This document shows positions 1 to 8,172 of a stretch of DNA of 64,000 bases, piece by piece. Source of the DNA: Flemingiibacterium sp045578725. Its GTDB lineage: Bacteria > Bacillota > Clostridia > Oscillospirales > CAG-272. Below the pieces are notes generated by a model, which ran no database searches, was not told the DNA's origin, and saw nothing but the letters and a program-made list of their open reading frames with translations. How positions within the stretch are numbered: position 1 is the first letter of the stretch; each line of letters opens with the position of its first letter. The translations under genes were made by a program, and so were the position numbers. The stretch lies in NCBI GenBank assembly GCA_045578725.1, contig JAZNKS010000123.1, positions 1 to 64,000 on the forward strand. The letters are read 5' to 3'.

Positions 1-145
1 ACCGCTTGGCCTCCGACTTATCCGTATTGAAGCGGTGCAGAAGCTCAACAAATTCCAACCCGCGAATATCGGGCAGGCCTCCCGCATCAGCGGCATCTCG
101 CCCGCCGATATTTCCGTGCTGATGATCTTCTTTAATCAGAGGTGA
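1..145 (+). CDS. mnmG: MnmG (GidA) C-terminal end, partial
   Basis: This is the 3' end of the tRNA U34 carboxymethylaminomethyl synthase FAD subunit, which works with MnmE on wobble uridines. The open frame starts at base 2 and gives 47 residues before TGA at 143-145. It contains the typical GidA tail: a KLNKFQPANIGQASRISG stretch followed by SPADISVL. The rest of the gene lies left of the window. It is followed at once by rsmG, a common pairing. mnmE, its partner and usual upstream neighbour, lies 8.6 kb away on the opposite strand, which points to a local rearrangement. Confidence 0.9.
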   Translation, partial: PLGLRLIRIEAVQKLNKFQPANIGQASRISGISPADISVLMIFFNQR

Positions 146-147
146 CT

Positions 148-885
148 ATGGAGAAATCGCTTTTTCTTGAAAAATATCCGCTCGTGATGAAGGCCAACGG
201 TCTTGATTCCTTCGCTGATGCGGGGCTTGCCGAGGCCTTCTGGCGCCTGAGCGAGCATATGCTGGCAGTCAATGAGCATATGAATCTGACGGCCATCACC
301 GATCTTGACGGGATTCTTGTCAAGCACTACGCCGATTCGCTGACAGCGGCCGCCTTCCTTCCCGAGGGCGCACGCATCATCGACATCGGATGCGGAGCCG
401 GATTTCCCTCGCTTCCGCTCGCCATCGCGCGTCCGGATCTGAATATTACATCTGTAGACAGCACCGCCAAGCGGATCCGCTACCTGAACGAAACGGCGGA
501 AATACTGGGGCTGACCAATATTACCGGAATCGCCGCACGCGCGGAGGAGCTTTCGCACGATCCCGCTTACCGCGAAGTCTTCGATATTTCCTGTGCACGC
601 GCCGTGGCCAGATTGAACGTGCTGAGCGAGCTCTGCCTTCCCTTTGTCCGCACAGGCGGCCGGTTTATCGCCATGAAAGCCGATGCGGCCGATGAAATCG
701 CCGAATCCGACAACGCGATCCGCAAGCTCGGCGGCGATCCGCCCGAGGTGCATACGCTGACACTTATTTCCGACAATGCCTCCATCGAGCCCTCCCGCCG
801 CACAATCGTCTGTGTGAAAAAGATTTCCAAAACGCCGGCAAATTATCCGCGCAATCACTCACAAATCAAAAAGAAGCCGCTTTAA
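148..885 (+). CDS. rsmG: 16S rRNA (guanine-N7)-methyltransferase RsmG
   Basis: RsmG (GidB) methylates N7 of G527 in 16S rRNA using SAM. The 245-residue product has the family HMNLTAI segment (about residues 44-50) and SAM-binding motif I DIGCGAGFP (about 79-87). I chose the ATG at 148 because AGAGG sits just upstream. A GTG at 142 is in frame but lies on the Shine-Dalgarno sequence. The start overlaps the mnmG context tightly, so the two are probably cotranscribed. The stop codon is embedded in a strong terminator hairpin, so the mnmG-rsmG transcript ends here. Confidence 0.96.
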   Translation: MEKSLFLEKYPLVMKANGLDSFADAGLAEAFWRLSEHMLAVNEHMNLTAITDLDGILVKHYADSLTAAAFLPEGARIIDIGCGAGFPSLPLAIARPDLNITSVDSTAKRIRYLNETAEILGLTNITGIAARAEELSHDPAYREVFDISCARAVARLNVLSELCLPFVRTGGRFIAMKADAADEIAESDNAIRKLGGDPPEVHTLTLISDNASIEPSRRTIVCVKKISKTPANYPRNHSQIKKKPL

Positions 886-899
886 GCGGCTTCTTTTTC
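871..899 (+). terminator. Intrinsic terminator after rsmG
   Basis: A 12-bp perfect stem (AAGAAGCCGCTT / AAGCGGCTTCTT) has a one-base centre at 883 and runs into T-rich sequence. The rsmG stop codon lies inside it. Confidence 0.88.
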
Positions 900-993
900 A
901 CTTTTTATGCAAGCCTTCCCGCCAAATCGTAATATTCCGACATCCGCCCGATTTTTCGCCTTCCCCGATTCGACCGGATCAGCGGCGCCTCTG

Positions 994-1002
994 TGCTATG
1001 AT
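994..1002 (+). promoter_or_regulatory. Probable extended -10 promoter for noc
   Basis: TGC-TATGAT lies 30 bases before the noc start, with no convincing -35 box. It sits downstream of the rsmG terminator, so noc needs its own promoter. Confidence 0.45.
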
Positions 1003-1031
1003 ATTGTCATCAAACATCCGGAGGTATAAAA

Positions 1032-1958
1032 ATGACATCCTTTTTTCGAAAAGCCGTGCGCTGGTGCGATCCACGCGAATCCGATTCCCTTCCGCCCGCT
1101 GTGCAGACCGACCGCCGCTCCGATTATCTTCCCATACCGCGCGAGGAAACCGGACGGATCCTTATGATTCCATCCGACCGCATTCTGCCGAATCCCGCAC
1201 AGCCCCGCCAGCAGTTTGAGGATGGTTCCATCATCGGCCTCGCAGATTCCATTCGCCGGTACGGGATTCTGCAGCCGCTGACTGTACGCAGACCGGACGG
1301 CCATACTTGTGACTGTCTGTATGAGCTGATCGCAGGAGAGCGCCGTCTGCGTGCCGCCAAGCTTCTGAATATGGCCTCGGTTCCCTGCATCGTGATTCAC
1401 GCCGACGGCCAGCGCTCGGCGGAGCTTGCCATCATTGAAAACATACAGCGCGAGAATCTCAACATATTCGAACAGGCCGGCGCGATCGCCTCGCTGATCG
1501 ATATGTACGAGCTGACACAGGAGGAGGTCGCCCGCCGGCTCTCCATGTCGCAGAGCTCCGTGGCCAACAAGCTGCGGATTCTCCGATTGACCGCGCCCGA
1601 GCGGGAAAAGATTCTCACCTATGCGCTGACCGAACGCCACGCGCGCGCCCTTCTCAAAGTGGATTCCATCGAGATGCGGCTCCGGATCATCGATTACATC
1701 GGCCGTCACGCGCTTCGTGTGGATAAGACCGAAGAATACATCGATCGTCTCGTCCGCGAGAACGATATTGAATCAAATTCCCGGAAGCCGCGCAAAATTA
1801 TCCTCAAGGATATCCGACTGTTTTACAATTCCGTCGAACGCGCAGTGTCCATCTGCAAGCAGGCCGGTGTTAATGTGGAAAGTGAACGGTGCGAGGACGC
1901 TGATGCCATCGAATGGCGCATCCGCATCCCGAAGCTTCCGCCGCACACGCAAAGCTGA
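1032..1958 (+). CDS. noc: ParB-family nucleoid occlusion protein Noc
   Basis: This is a 308-residue ParB-fold CTP-dependent DNA clamp. Visible features are the C-motif GERRLR (102-107), ENIQREN (136-142) and a helix-turn-helix (about 161-183). The N-terminus, TSFFRKAVRW, could form an amphipathic helix like the membrane-targeting helix of Bacillus Noc. It is the first of two ParB paralogues. Its position before parA and its divergence from the second copy favour Noc over Spo0J. A good Shine-Dalgarno GGAGGT precedes the ATG. In the family, Noc prevents division over the nucleoid. Whether it binds its own sites or parS cannot be told from this sequence. Confidence 0.85.
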   Translation: MTSFFRKAVRWCDPRESDSLPPAVQTDRRSDYLPIPREETGRILMIPSDRILPNPAQPRQQFEDGSIIGLADSIRRYGILQPLTVRRPDGHTCDCLYELIAGERRLRAAKLLNMASVPCIVIHADGQRSAELAIIENIQRENLNIFEQAGAIASLIDMYELTQEEVARRLSMSQSSVANKLRILRLTAPEREKILTYALTERHARALLKVDSIEMRLRIIDYIGRHALRVDKTEEYIDRLVRENDIESNSRKPRKIILKDIRLFYNSVERAVSICKQAGVNVESERCEDADAIEWRIRIPKLPPHTQS

Positions 1959-1960
1959 AG

Positions 1961-1976
1961 TGTTTCACGTGAAACA
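1961..1976. promoter_or_regulatory. parS centromere site 1
   Basis: TGTTTCACGTGAAACA is a perfect 16-bp palindrome identical to the bacterial parS consensus. It lies just after the noc stop codon. Confidence 0.97.
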
Positions 1977-1998
1977 TTTCAGCTCACTTCCGTCGGAT

Positions 1999-2014
1999 TG
2001 TTTCACGTGAAACA
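1999..2014. promoter_or_regulatory. parS centromere site 2
   Basis: This is a second exact copy of TGTTTCACGTGAAACA, 38 bp from the first (start to start). Both sit upstream of the parA promoter. Confidence 0.97.
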
Positions 2015-2053
2015 AGATTTTTCGGATAAAAACAGACTGTTTACAAAATACCA

Positions 2054-2082
2054 TTGACATTCCGATCAAAAGTTGCTATAAT
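2054..2082 (+). promoter_or_regulatory. SigA promoter of parAB
   Basis: TTGACA (2054-2059), a 17-bp spacer and TATAAT (2077-2082) form a perfect consensus. It lies 40 bp from parS site 2, so ParB or Noc spreading could affect it. Confidence 0.9.
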
Positions 2083-2118
2083 TATATGTATAGTAGTTTT
2101 GTCACCTCGGAGGGGTCA

Positions 2119-2880
2119 ATGGCATATACAATTTCTCTGGCCAATCAAAAAGGCGGCGTGGGCAAGACAACCTCCGCCGTCAACTGTGCTGCCGCTGTTG
2201 CTGCGCTTGGAAAGCGCGTGCTTCTGGTGGATCTGGATCCGCAGGGCAATGCGACAAGCGGTGTCGGCATCCAGCGAAAAAAGATCCAGCATTCCAGCTA
2301 TGATCTCATGATCGGCCATGCAAAGGCCAAAGAGGCTATTCTGGAAACTCGTTTCCGGAATCTCTGGGTTTTGCCGTCGCAGATTTCGCTGGCCGGTGCA
2401 GAATTTGAGTTGATCGATATTGAGCGGCGCGAAATGCTGCTGAAAAATGCACTCGCCGAAATTGATGCCGATTACGACTACATATTCATCGACTGTCCTC
2501 CCTCCCTCGGCATCCTCTCCATCAATGCGCTGACCGCTTCCAACGGGGTTATCATCCCGATGCAATGCGAATTTTACGCTCTGGAGGGCCTTTCCCAGCT
2601 CATGATGACCATCCGTCAGGTCAAGCGGCTGTATAACAAATCCCTTGAAATCACCGGCATTCTCATCACGATGTATAACGGCCGGCTGAATCTCTCCCTG
2701 CAGGTGCTGGACGAGCTGAAAAAGTATTATGCCGACAAGCTTTTCAAGACCGGAATTGTCCGGAATGTCAAGCTTTCCGAGGCCCCAAGCTTCGGCGAAC
2801 CGGTGATCTACTACGATAAAAACTCGAAGGGTTCCCGCGCCTATATGGATGTCGCGCAGGAAATCCTTGAGCGAACCTGA
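2119..2880 (+). CDS. parA: Chromosome-partitioning ATPase ParA (Soj)
   Basis: ParA/Soj is a deviant Walker ATPase that drives origin segregation with ParB and, in Bacillus, modulates DnaA. The 253-residue protein has the deviant P-loop KGGVGKTT (11-18), DLDPQGNAT (38-46) and IDCPPS (124-129). The ATG at 2119 is chosen over one at 2086 because GGAGGGG precedes it and because the consensus promoter's -10 box ends at 2082. parB follows 18 bases later. Confidence 0.96.
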   Translation: MAYTISLANQKGGVGKTTSAVNCAAAVAALGKRVLLVDLDPQGNATSGVGIQRKKIQHSSYDLMIGHAKAKEAILETRFRNLWVLPSQISLAGAEFELIDIERREMLLKNALAEIDADYDYIFIDCPPSLGILSINALTASNGVIIPMQCEFYALEGLSQLMMTIRQVKRLYNKSLEITGILITMYNGRLNLSLQVLDELKKYYADKLFKTGIVRNVKLSEAPSFGEPVIYYDKNSKGSRAYMDVAQEILERT

Positions 2881-2898
2881 TTTACGGAAGTGAAGTTC

Positions 2899-3786
2899 AT
2901 GGCAAAAAAACCGGCGCTTGGTCGGGGTATGGATGCAGTCTTCCTTGACAACACCCCCGATGCGCCCGAAAAAGCAAGCACTCTGCGGCTCTCCCAGATC
3001 GAACCGCGATCATCCCAGCCGCGTAAAACCTTCGATGCGGAGGCATTGGCCCAGCTGGCTGATTCCATCGCCGTCAACGGTCTGATCCAGCCGATTATCG
3101 TCCGGCAGAACGAGGATTCGGAATACTATCAGATTATCGCCGGAGAGCGCCGCTGGCGTGCCTCCAAAATGGCCGGCCTTTCCGAGGTTCCGGTTGTGAT
3201 TCTGGAAGCCGATGACCGCCGCGCAGCCGAATTTGCGCTGATCGAAAATATTCAGCGCGAGGATCTTAATCCGATCGAAGAAGCGCTCGGCTTCCGGTCG
3301 CTGATCGACGATTACAATCTTACGCAGGAACAGGCCGCCAAGCAGGTCGGCCGGAGCCGCGCCGCGGTTGCCAATTCCCTGCGCCTGCTGGATCTTCCGG
3401 ATGAAGTTCTCCCCCTTGTGGTGGACGGATCGCTGTCAGCCGGTCATGCGCGCACGCTTCTTGCTCTGAATGACAAGGAGCAGATTCCCGCTGCCGCCGA
3501 CCTGATCCTGAAGCGTGAATTATCTGTCCGCGCCGCCGAGGAGCTTGTCCGCAGCCTCAATGCCCCCAAAAAAGAAGAACCGGAGGAGGATGATTCCGCC
3601 GCCATCGAGCGGAGTTATTACGCCTCGCTGGAGGAAAAACTGGCGGGTGCCATCGGATGCAAGGTCAAAATTACCTGCACCAACCGCAAAAAAGCAATCA
3701 CCGTATCCTGCCGCGGCACTGACGAGCTGGAGGATCTGATCCGCCGTCTGGCCGGCTCTGAGGCAGCCAAAAATCTGTTTGAATAA
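2899..3786 (+). CDS. parB: Chromosome-partitioning protein ParB (Spo0J)
   Basis: This CTP-dependent parS-binding clamp loads at the two parS sites just upstream and recruits SMC. It is 295 residues long and begins AKKPALGRGMDAVF, the classic Spo0J N-terminus that stimulates ParA. GERRWR (82-87), ENIQRED (116-122) and an HTH (about 141-163) follow. The ATG at 2899 has GGAAG eight bases upstream; the GTG at 2890 overlaps that Shine-Dalgarno and was not used. It is cotranscribed with parA. Confidence 0.96.
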   Translation: MAKKPALGRGMDAVFLDNTPDAPEKASTLRLSQIEPRSSQPRKTFDAEALAQLADSIAVNGLIQPIIVRQNEDSEYYQIIAGERRWRASKMAGLSEVPVVILEADDRRAAEFALIENIQREDLNPIEEALGFRSLIDDYNLTQEQAAKQVGRSRAAVANSLRLLDLPDEVLPLVVDGSLSAGHARTLLALNDKEQIPAAADLILKRELSVRAAEELVRSLNAPKKEEPEEDDSAAIERSYYASLEEKLAGAIGCKVKITCTNRKKAITVSCRGTDELEDLIRRLAGSEAAKNLFE

Positions 3787-3807
3787 AGAAAGTAAGGAAG
3801 TATAACC

Positions 3808-5100
3808 ATGTTAGACATCAGATATATCAAGGAAAATACCGAAGACGTCATCACCAGACTTGCCAATAAGGGCAAGGATGCCAAGGAAGAAATCGCACGC
3901 ATTCTCGAACTGGATGGCCAGAGAAGAGCCATGATTTCCGAAACCGAGGTGCTCAAGGCCGAGCAGAACAAGGTTTCCAAGCAGATTCCCGCTCTGAAGA
4001 AGGAAGGAAAGGATGTTGCTCCGATCTTCGCCCGCATGAAGGAAATCTCCGAAACCGTCAAGACCAACGATGAACAGCTGAAGGCGATCGAAAACGAGTA
4101 CATGAATCTCATGCTCTCCCTTCCGAACCTTCCCGATGCCGATCTGAAGCCGGGCGGAAAGGAAAACAATGAACCCCTCCGTTATTTCGGTGAACCTCAC
4201 ACCTTTGATTTTGAGCCGAAGAATCACGTTGACATCTGCACCGATCTCGGTCTGATCGACTACAAGCGCGGAACCAAGCTGTCCGGAAACGGCTTCTGGA
4301 TCTACCGCGGTATGGGCGCACGTCTGGAATGGGCGCTCCTCAATTACTTCGTTGATACCCATCTGGGCGACGGCTATGAGCTGGTTCTCGTTCCCCATAT
4401 GCTCGGTTATGAGTGCGGTCTGACCGCCGGCCAGTTCCCGAAGTTCAAGGACGATGTTTACTGGCTGGAAACCGCCGAGGATGAGCGCCGCCGCTTCATG
4501 CTTCCCACCGCCGAAACCGCTCTGGTATCGCTCCACCGCGACGAAATTCTGACCGAAGCGGACCTTCCTAAGAAATACATCAGCTACACCCCCTGCTTCC
4601 GCCGCGAAGCCGGTTCCTACCGTGCCGATGAGCGCGGCATGGTTCGCGGCCATCAGTTCAACAAGGTGGAAATGGTTCAGTATACCCGCCCTGAGGATTC
4701 GGACGATGCATTTGCCGAGCTTGTCGGCAAGGCAGAGGCTCTTGTAAAGGGACTCGGCTTCCATTTCCGCACCGTCAAGCTCGCGGCTGAGGACTGCTCC
4801 GCATCCATGGCCAGAACCTATGATATTGAGATTCACATCCCCTCGATGGACGGCTACAAGGAAGTCAGCTCGGTATCCAATGCCCGTGACTATCAGGCAC
4901 GCCGCGGCCAGATGCGCTTCAAGCGCGAATCGACCGGTAAGATCGAGTTCATGCACACACTGAACGGCTCCGGTCTGGCTACCAGCCGCATTCTTCCCGC
5001 CATTGTTGAGCAGAATCAGCTGAAGGACGGAAGCGTTGTAGTTCCGGAGGTTCTGCGCAAGTATCTCGGCTGCGAAGTCATCACCAAGGAGACCAAATAA
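3808..5100 (+). CDS. serS: Seryl-tRNA synthetase
   Basis: SerRS is a class II enzyme that charges tRNA-Ser (and tRNA-Sec) with serine. The 430-residue protein has the N-terminal coiled-coil arm (about residues 25-110), motif 2 near residue 265 (FRREAGSYRADERG) and motif 3 near 385 (NGSGLATSR). It lies 21 bp after parB with Shine-Dalgarno AAGGAAG. No T-box leader or promoter fits in the gap, so it probably belongs to the parAB transcript. Confidence 0.96.
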   Translation: MLDIRYIKENTEDVITRLANKGKDAKEEIARILELDGQRRAMISETEVLKAEQNKVSKQIPALKKEGKDVAPIFARMKEISETVKTNDEQLKAIENEYMNLMLSLPNLPDADLKPGGKENNEPLRYFGEPHTFDFEPKNHVDICTDLGLIDYKRGTKLSGNGFWIYRGMGARLEWALLNYFVDTHLGDGYELVLVPHMLGYECGLTAGQFPKFKDDVYWLETAEDERRRFMLPTAETALVSLHRDEILTEADLPKKYISYTPCFRREAGSYRADERGMVRGHQFNKVEMVQYTRPEDSDDAFAELVGKAEALVKGLGFHFRTVKLAAEDCSASMARTYDIEIHIPSMDGYKEVSSVSNARDYQARRGQMRFKRESTGKIEFMHTLNGSGLATSRILPAIVEQNQLKDGSVVVPEVLRKYLGCEVITKETK

Positions 5101-5127
5101 GGTTCCATTACGGAAGGAGGATCATTC

Positions 5128-5676
5128 GTGGATTTTTTTGAAGCGCTGTGGAACGATATCATGCGCCAGGTCGGAGACCCAATCTATTTGGGAAATAATC
5201 CCATCACAACCCTGAATATCATCGTCTGGTCGCTCTTCATCGGATTTGTCATCGGCATCGGTGTTACAGTATACAATAAATTTGTGCTGGGCACCATGGT
5301 CCGGGAGCTGATTGATCGGAAGGCTCACACCGAGGAATCCGCCTGTACAGCATCGGAAATCGGATGCGGAAATGTCCTGTTCCGCTTTGCACTCCGGGCA
5401 AACGGTTCCTTCCGTAAGATCATCTACATGGTCGGTGATACCGAATACGAAAAAAAAGAACGCGGATTTGAAACCGGGAAATTCTATCTTCCCGAGGATA
5501 ATGTTCACCGCGCCGAGGTCATATACGGCAAAGGCGGAACCAGTGTCATGACAATTCTGCTCTCCGTACTCGCCTTTCTGCTGGTGGTATTCGTATCGTT
5601 TACCGTCATACCCGATCTGCTTCAGATGCTCACTAATTTTATTGCGAGCATCGTTCCGAAAAGCAATATTCTATAA
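5128..5676 (+). CDS. Two-segment membrane protein of unknown function
   Basis: This 182-residue protein starts at GTG with a strong GGAAGGAGG ahead of it. It has a hydrophobic segment at about residues 29-52, a central soluble part of about 85 residues with several cysteines and many charged residues, and a second hydrophobic segment at about 138-163. I do not recognise a family. It lies 27 bp after serS and 12 bp before the MORN-repeat protein, so the three are probably cotranscribed. Both membrane proteins might work together, but that is inference from position only. Confidence 0.8.
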   Translation: MDFFEALWNDIMRQVGDPIYLGNNPITTLNIIVWSLFIGFVIGIGVTVYNKFVLGTMVRELIDRKAHTEESACTASEIGCGNVLFRFALRANGSFRKIIYMVGDTEYEKKERGFETGKFYLPEDNVHRAEVIYGKGGTSVMTILLSVLAFLLVVFVSFTVIPDLLQMLTNFIASIVPKSNIL

Positions 5677-5688
5677 TCGGAGGTTCGG

Positions 5689-6516
5689 ATGGATTACAAG
5701 CAAACAAACAAACGCAGCAAGCGGCGCCGCAGCACACTCAGCGTGATTCTGACGATTGTCATCATCGCCGCCATCTGCGTGGGAATCATTGCCGCCGCCA
5801 TCTACTTCAGCGGCATCCGTTACATCAGCATCAACACAGAGGACGGATCCACGCTGAAATACTTCGGCCGCGTGGATATGGACGGTGATCTGCTCAGCGG
5901 TAAGCTCTACTATTCCAACGGCGTGGAGGCCGATGTGGACATGGAGAAGAAAACCGTTGTCTATTCCAACGGCGATATCTATGAGGGCGAGCTGGAGGAT
6001 CTCCGCCGCGACGGTCAGGGCAAGCTGATCTATGCCTCCGGTGATGTCTACGAAGGCGATTTCGTTCAGGATATGCTGACCGGTCACGGCAAATACACCT
6101 TCTCCAACGGTGATATCTATGAAGGAAGCCTGGTAGACGGCAAGAAGGAAGGACAGGGCGTGTATACCTGGGCTGACGGTTCGGTATACACCGGCAGCTT
6201 CCTGGATGACCGCAAGAACGGTGAGGGCAAGTATGTCTGGGCCGACGGCTCCTCCTATGAAGGAACCTATGTCAACGAGCTGAAGGAAGGCTACGGCGTC
6301 TATATCTTCGCCAACGGAGATCGCTATGAAGGCGATTTTGCAGCCGATGTCCGCACCGGTCAGGGTATTTATACCTGGGCAAACGGCGAGGTCTATCAGG
6401 GTCAGTTCGTGGACAACAAGATGTCCGGACAGGGCAAGTACACATGGCCGAGCGGCCGCGTGTATGAGGGCACCTTCGAAAACGGCAAGATTGTCCGCGA
6501 GGATACACAGGAATAA
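5689..6516 (+). CDS. Membrane-anchored MORN-repeat protein
   Basis: The 275-residue protein has a basic N-terminus (residues 1-16, rich in K and R) and one membrane segment (about 18-42). About eight MORN repeats of roughly 23 residues follow, each built on a G-x-Y-x-G-x(n)-G-x-G-x-Y pattern (for example GDIYEGEL and GSSYEGTY). MORN repeats form elongated beta-sheets that often bind lipids or proteins. The topology suggests the repeats lie outside the cytoplasm. The partner is unknown. It is the last gene of the serS transcript and is followed by a terminator. Confidence 0.88.
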   Translation: MDYKQTNKRSKRRRSTLSVILTIVIIAAICVGIIAAAIYFSGIRYISINTEDGSTLKYFGRVDMDGDLLSGKLYYSNGVEADVDMEKKTVVYSNGDIYEGELEDLRRDGQGKLIYASGDVYEGDFVQDMLTGHGKYTFSNGDIYEGSLVDGKKEGQGVYTWADGSVYTGSFLDDRKNGEGKYVWADGSSYEGTYVNELKEGYGVYIFANGDRYEGDFAADVRTGQGIYTWANGEVYQGQFVDNKMSGQGKYTWPSGRVYEGTFENGKIVREDTQE

Positions 6517-6520
6517 GCAA

Positions 6521-6552
6521 AAGGGCTGTCAGTTTTCTGACAGCCCCTTTCT
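6521..6552 (+). terminator. Intrinsic terminator after the MORN gene
   Basis: The stem GGGCTGTCAG (6523-6532) / CTGACAGCCC (6537-6546) has a TTTT loop and a CTTTCTC tail. Confidence 0.88.
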
Positions 6553-6587
6553 CAATTTTCGGTTGGATTCATTCGCATCCAACGCGA

Positions 6588-6616
6588 TGGACAATCCCGA
6601 TCGGGTATGCTATAAT
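6588..6616 (+). promoter_or_regulatory. SigA promoter of the XRE regulator gene
   Basis: TGGACA (6588-6593), a 17-bp spacer and an extended TGC-TATAAT (6611-6616). Confidence 0.8.
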
Positions 6617-6648
6617 AGAATCAACACCATCAAACGGAGGATACCGCT

Positions 6649-7761
6649 ATGTCCTTTTCCCAAACCCTCAAACGCCTGCGCAAAGGCGCAGATCTGACAC
6701 AGGAGCAGCTGGCCGAACGCCTCTATGTCACCCCGCAGGCCGTAAGCCGCTGGGAAACCGGCACTTCCCTGCCGGAGCTTTCGATGATCGGTCCGATCGC
6801 CAATCTCTTCGGCGTGAGCGCCGATGAGCTTCTCGGAATCTGCATCGACCGCAATTCCGAGGCCATCCTGCAGATTCTGGAAGAAGACAAGAATCTGCGG
6901 AATGCCGCAAAATTCGAGGAATCCGCCGCACTTCTCTTTGATGCGCACCGGAGCTATCCCGGCTCCTACGAGATCATGGAGCGGCTCGCCCACGCGCTGG
7001 TCAATGTTTATTCCCGCAAAGGGGTGAAGGATTATTCCGAAGTCATCCGCCTTTGCGATACGGTGCTGGACAAATGCACCGATTCCGCCGTCCGCCGCCG
7101 CGCGCTGGAAACGCTGGGATCCGCGTATTCCTATACCGGACAGAAGGATAAGCTGGCGGAGATCGCTGCGCAGATGACACCCTTCGCCAACTGCCGGGAA
7201 TCCTTTCTGCTTTGGGATCTGGAGGGCGATTCAGGGCTGGATCAGCGCCGTGAATATCTGTCTGCGCTGATCGGCGAGCTGATTACCTCCCTGAATCTTC
7301 TTGCCGGGCACCGTATGGATGACGGCCGCTTTGCCTATGACCTTGACGACCGCATCACGCTATGGAAGCAGGCCGTCACCGTGATCGAAACGCTGTACCC
7401 GGACGGTGATTTCCAGATAATGGCACAGGAAGGCGAGATTCCTGCCTCTCTTCTGGCAAGCGCTTATCTTCAGAAGGGCGACGCGGAGGCATTCCTCTTC
7501 TGGCTGAAAAAAGAAGCAGACTTTGCCGTCTGCTTCGATACCTATTCCTTTGATGCCGTCCATACCTCGCCCGCCATGCGCGGAATTTCGGACGGCGGTT
7601 GGATCATGGAGGACGGCAAAAATCACAGCGCCGGGATTCTGGAAGCCATCCGGAATGAAGGGCGGATTTCCCCGTCGGTGCGGTGTGATCCCCGCTTTGA
7701 GGAAATTATCTCCCGTCTTGAAAAAGCTGCCGTCACGCCGGATCGTCAGCCCGGCATATAA
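6649..7761 (+). CDS. XRE-family regulator with long C-terminal sensor part
   Basis: Residues about 5-62 form a Cro/C1-type helix-turn-helix (TLKRLRKGADLTQEQLAERL, then VTPQAVSRWETG), a DNA-binding domain common in Clostridia. The remaining ~300 residues are helical and look like TPR-type repeats. They may sense a ligand or peptide, but I see no defined family. The gene has its own consensus promoter. It overlaps the RNHCP gene tail to tail by 16 bp (7746-7761), so antisense interference is possible. The regulated target is unknown. Confidence 0.88.
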   Translation: MSFSQTLKRLRKGADLTQEQLAERLYVTPQAVSRWETGTSLPELSMIGPIANLFGVSADELLGICIDRNSEAILQILEEDKNLRNAAKFEESAALLFDAHRSYPGSYEIMERLAHALVNVYSRKGVKDYSEVIRLCDTVLDKCTDSAVRRRALETLGSAYSYTGQKDKLAEIAAQMTPFANCRESFLLWDLEGDSGLDQRREYLSALIGELITSLNLLAGHRMDDGRFAYDLDDRITLWKQAVTVIETLYPDGDFQIMAQEGEIPASLLASAYLQKGDAEAFLFWLKKEADFAVCFDTYSFDAVHTSPAMRGISDGGWIMEDGKNHSAGILEAIRNEGRISPSVRCDPRFEEIISRLEKAAVTPDRQPGI

Positions 7762-8087
7762 CCCGCGCCGGCCGTCAGCTTAATCAGCAGATCGATGTCA
7801 TCCGGCTGTACCTTCGCCGGGTAAGCCGCCTTGTTGCGCACCGTAGCACCGCATTTTTCGCATTTATAGACGATGATATATCCCTTCTTTGGATCGGGCA
7901 GAACCTGAACCGGCCGCAGAAGGCCGAGGCAATCGTTGGCCCGATCGCCCGGATTGATGTCCACATGAATCGAGCAGAGGCACTTCGGGCAATGATCACG
8001 GGAGGTCACGCCGAGCGGCTTGACCTCAAATCCGCAGTTGCGGCATTGAAAGCCGCTGTCATTCTTCTGAAATCTCTTATCTTCCAT
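7746..8087 (-). CDS. RNHCP-domain zinc-ribbon protein
   Basis: The 113-residue protein has paired cysteines C15-x2-C18 and C33-x2-C36 around the signature RDHCPKCLCSIHVD, which matches the RNHCP family (usually RNHCPxCLxSxHVD). A second zinc ribbon (YKCEKCGA) lies toward the C-terminus. The function of this family is not established; metal binding and a nucleic-acid role are inferred. I chose the ATG at 8087, with AAGGAAAA upstream, over a longer frame from 8285. It is transcribed divergently from the secreted protein gene at 8173. Confidence 0.85.
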   Translation of the reverse strand: MEDKRFQKNDSGFQCRNCGFEVKPLGVTSRDHCPKCLCSIHVDINPGDRANDCLGLLRPVQVLPDPKKGYIIVYKCEKCGATVRNKAAYPAKVQPDDIDLLIKLTAGAGYMPG

Positions 8088-8172
8088 TATTTTCCTTTCC
8101 GGCACTTGCGTGCATACTTTGCGTAAACGGGCGCATATTAAGCATGAACAAAATCCGAAAGGAAGCGATTCA

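Noticed and set aside
1717..2010. Overlapping + frame covering the noc 3' end and parS sites
   Set aside because: It is a shadow of noc in another frame running into non-coding DNA.
3787..3807. T-box leader for serS
   Set aside because: Only 21 bp separate parB and serS, too short for a T-box.
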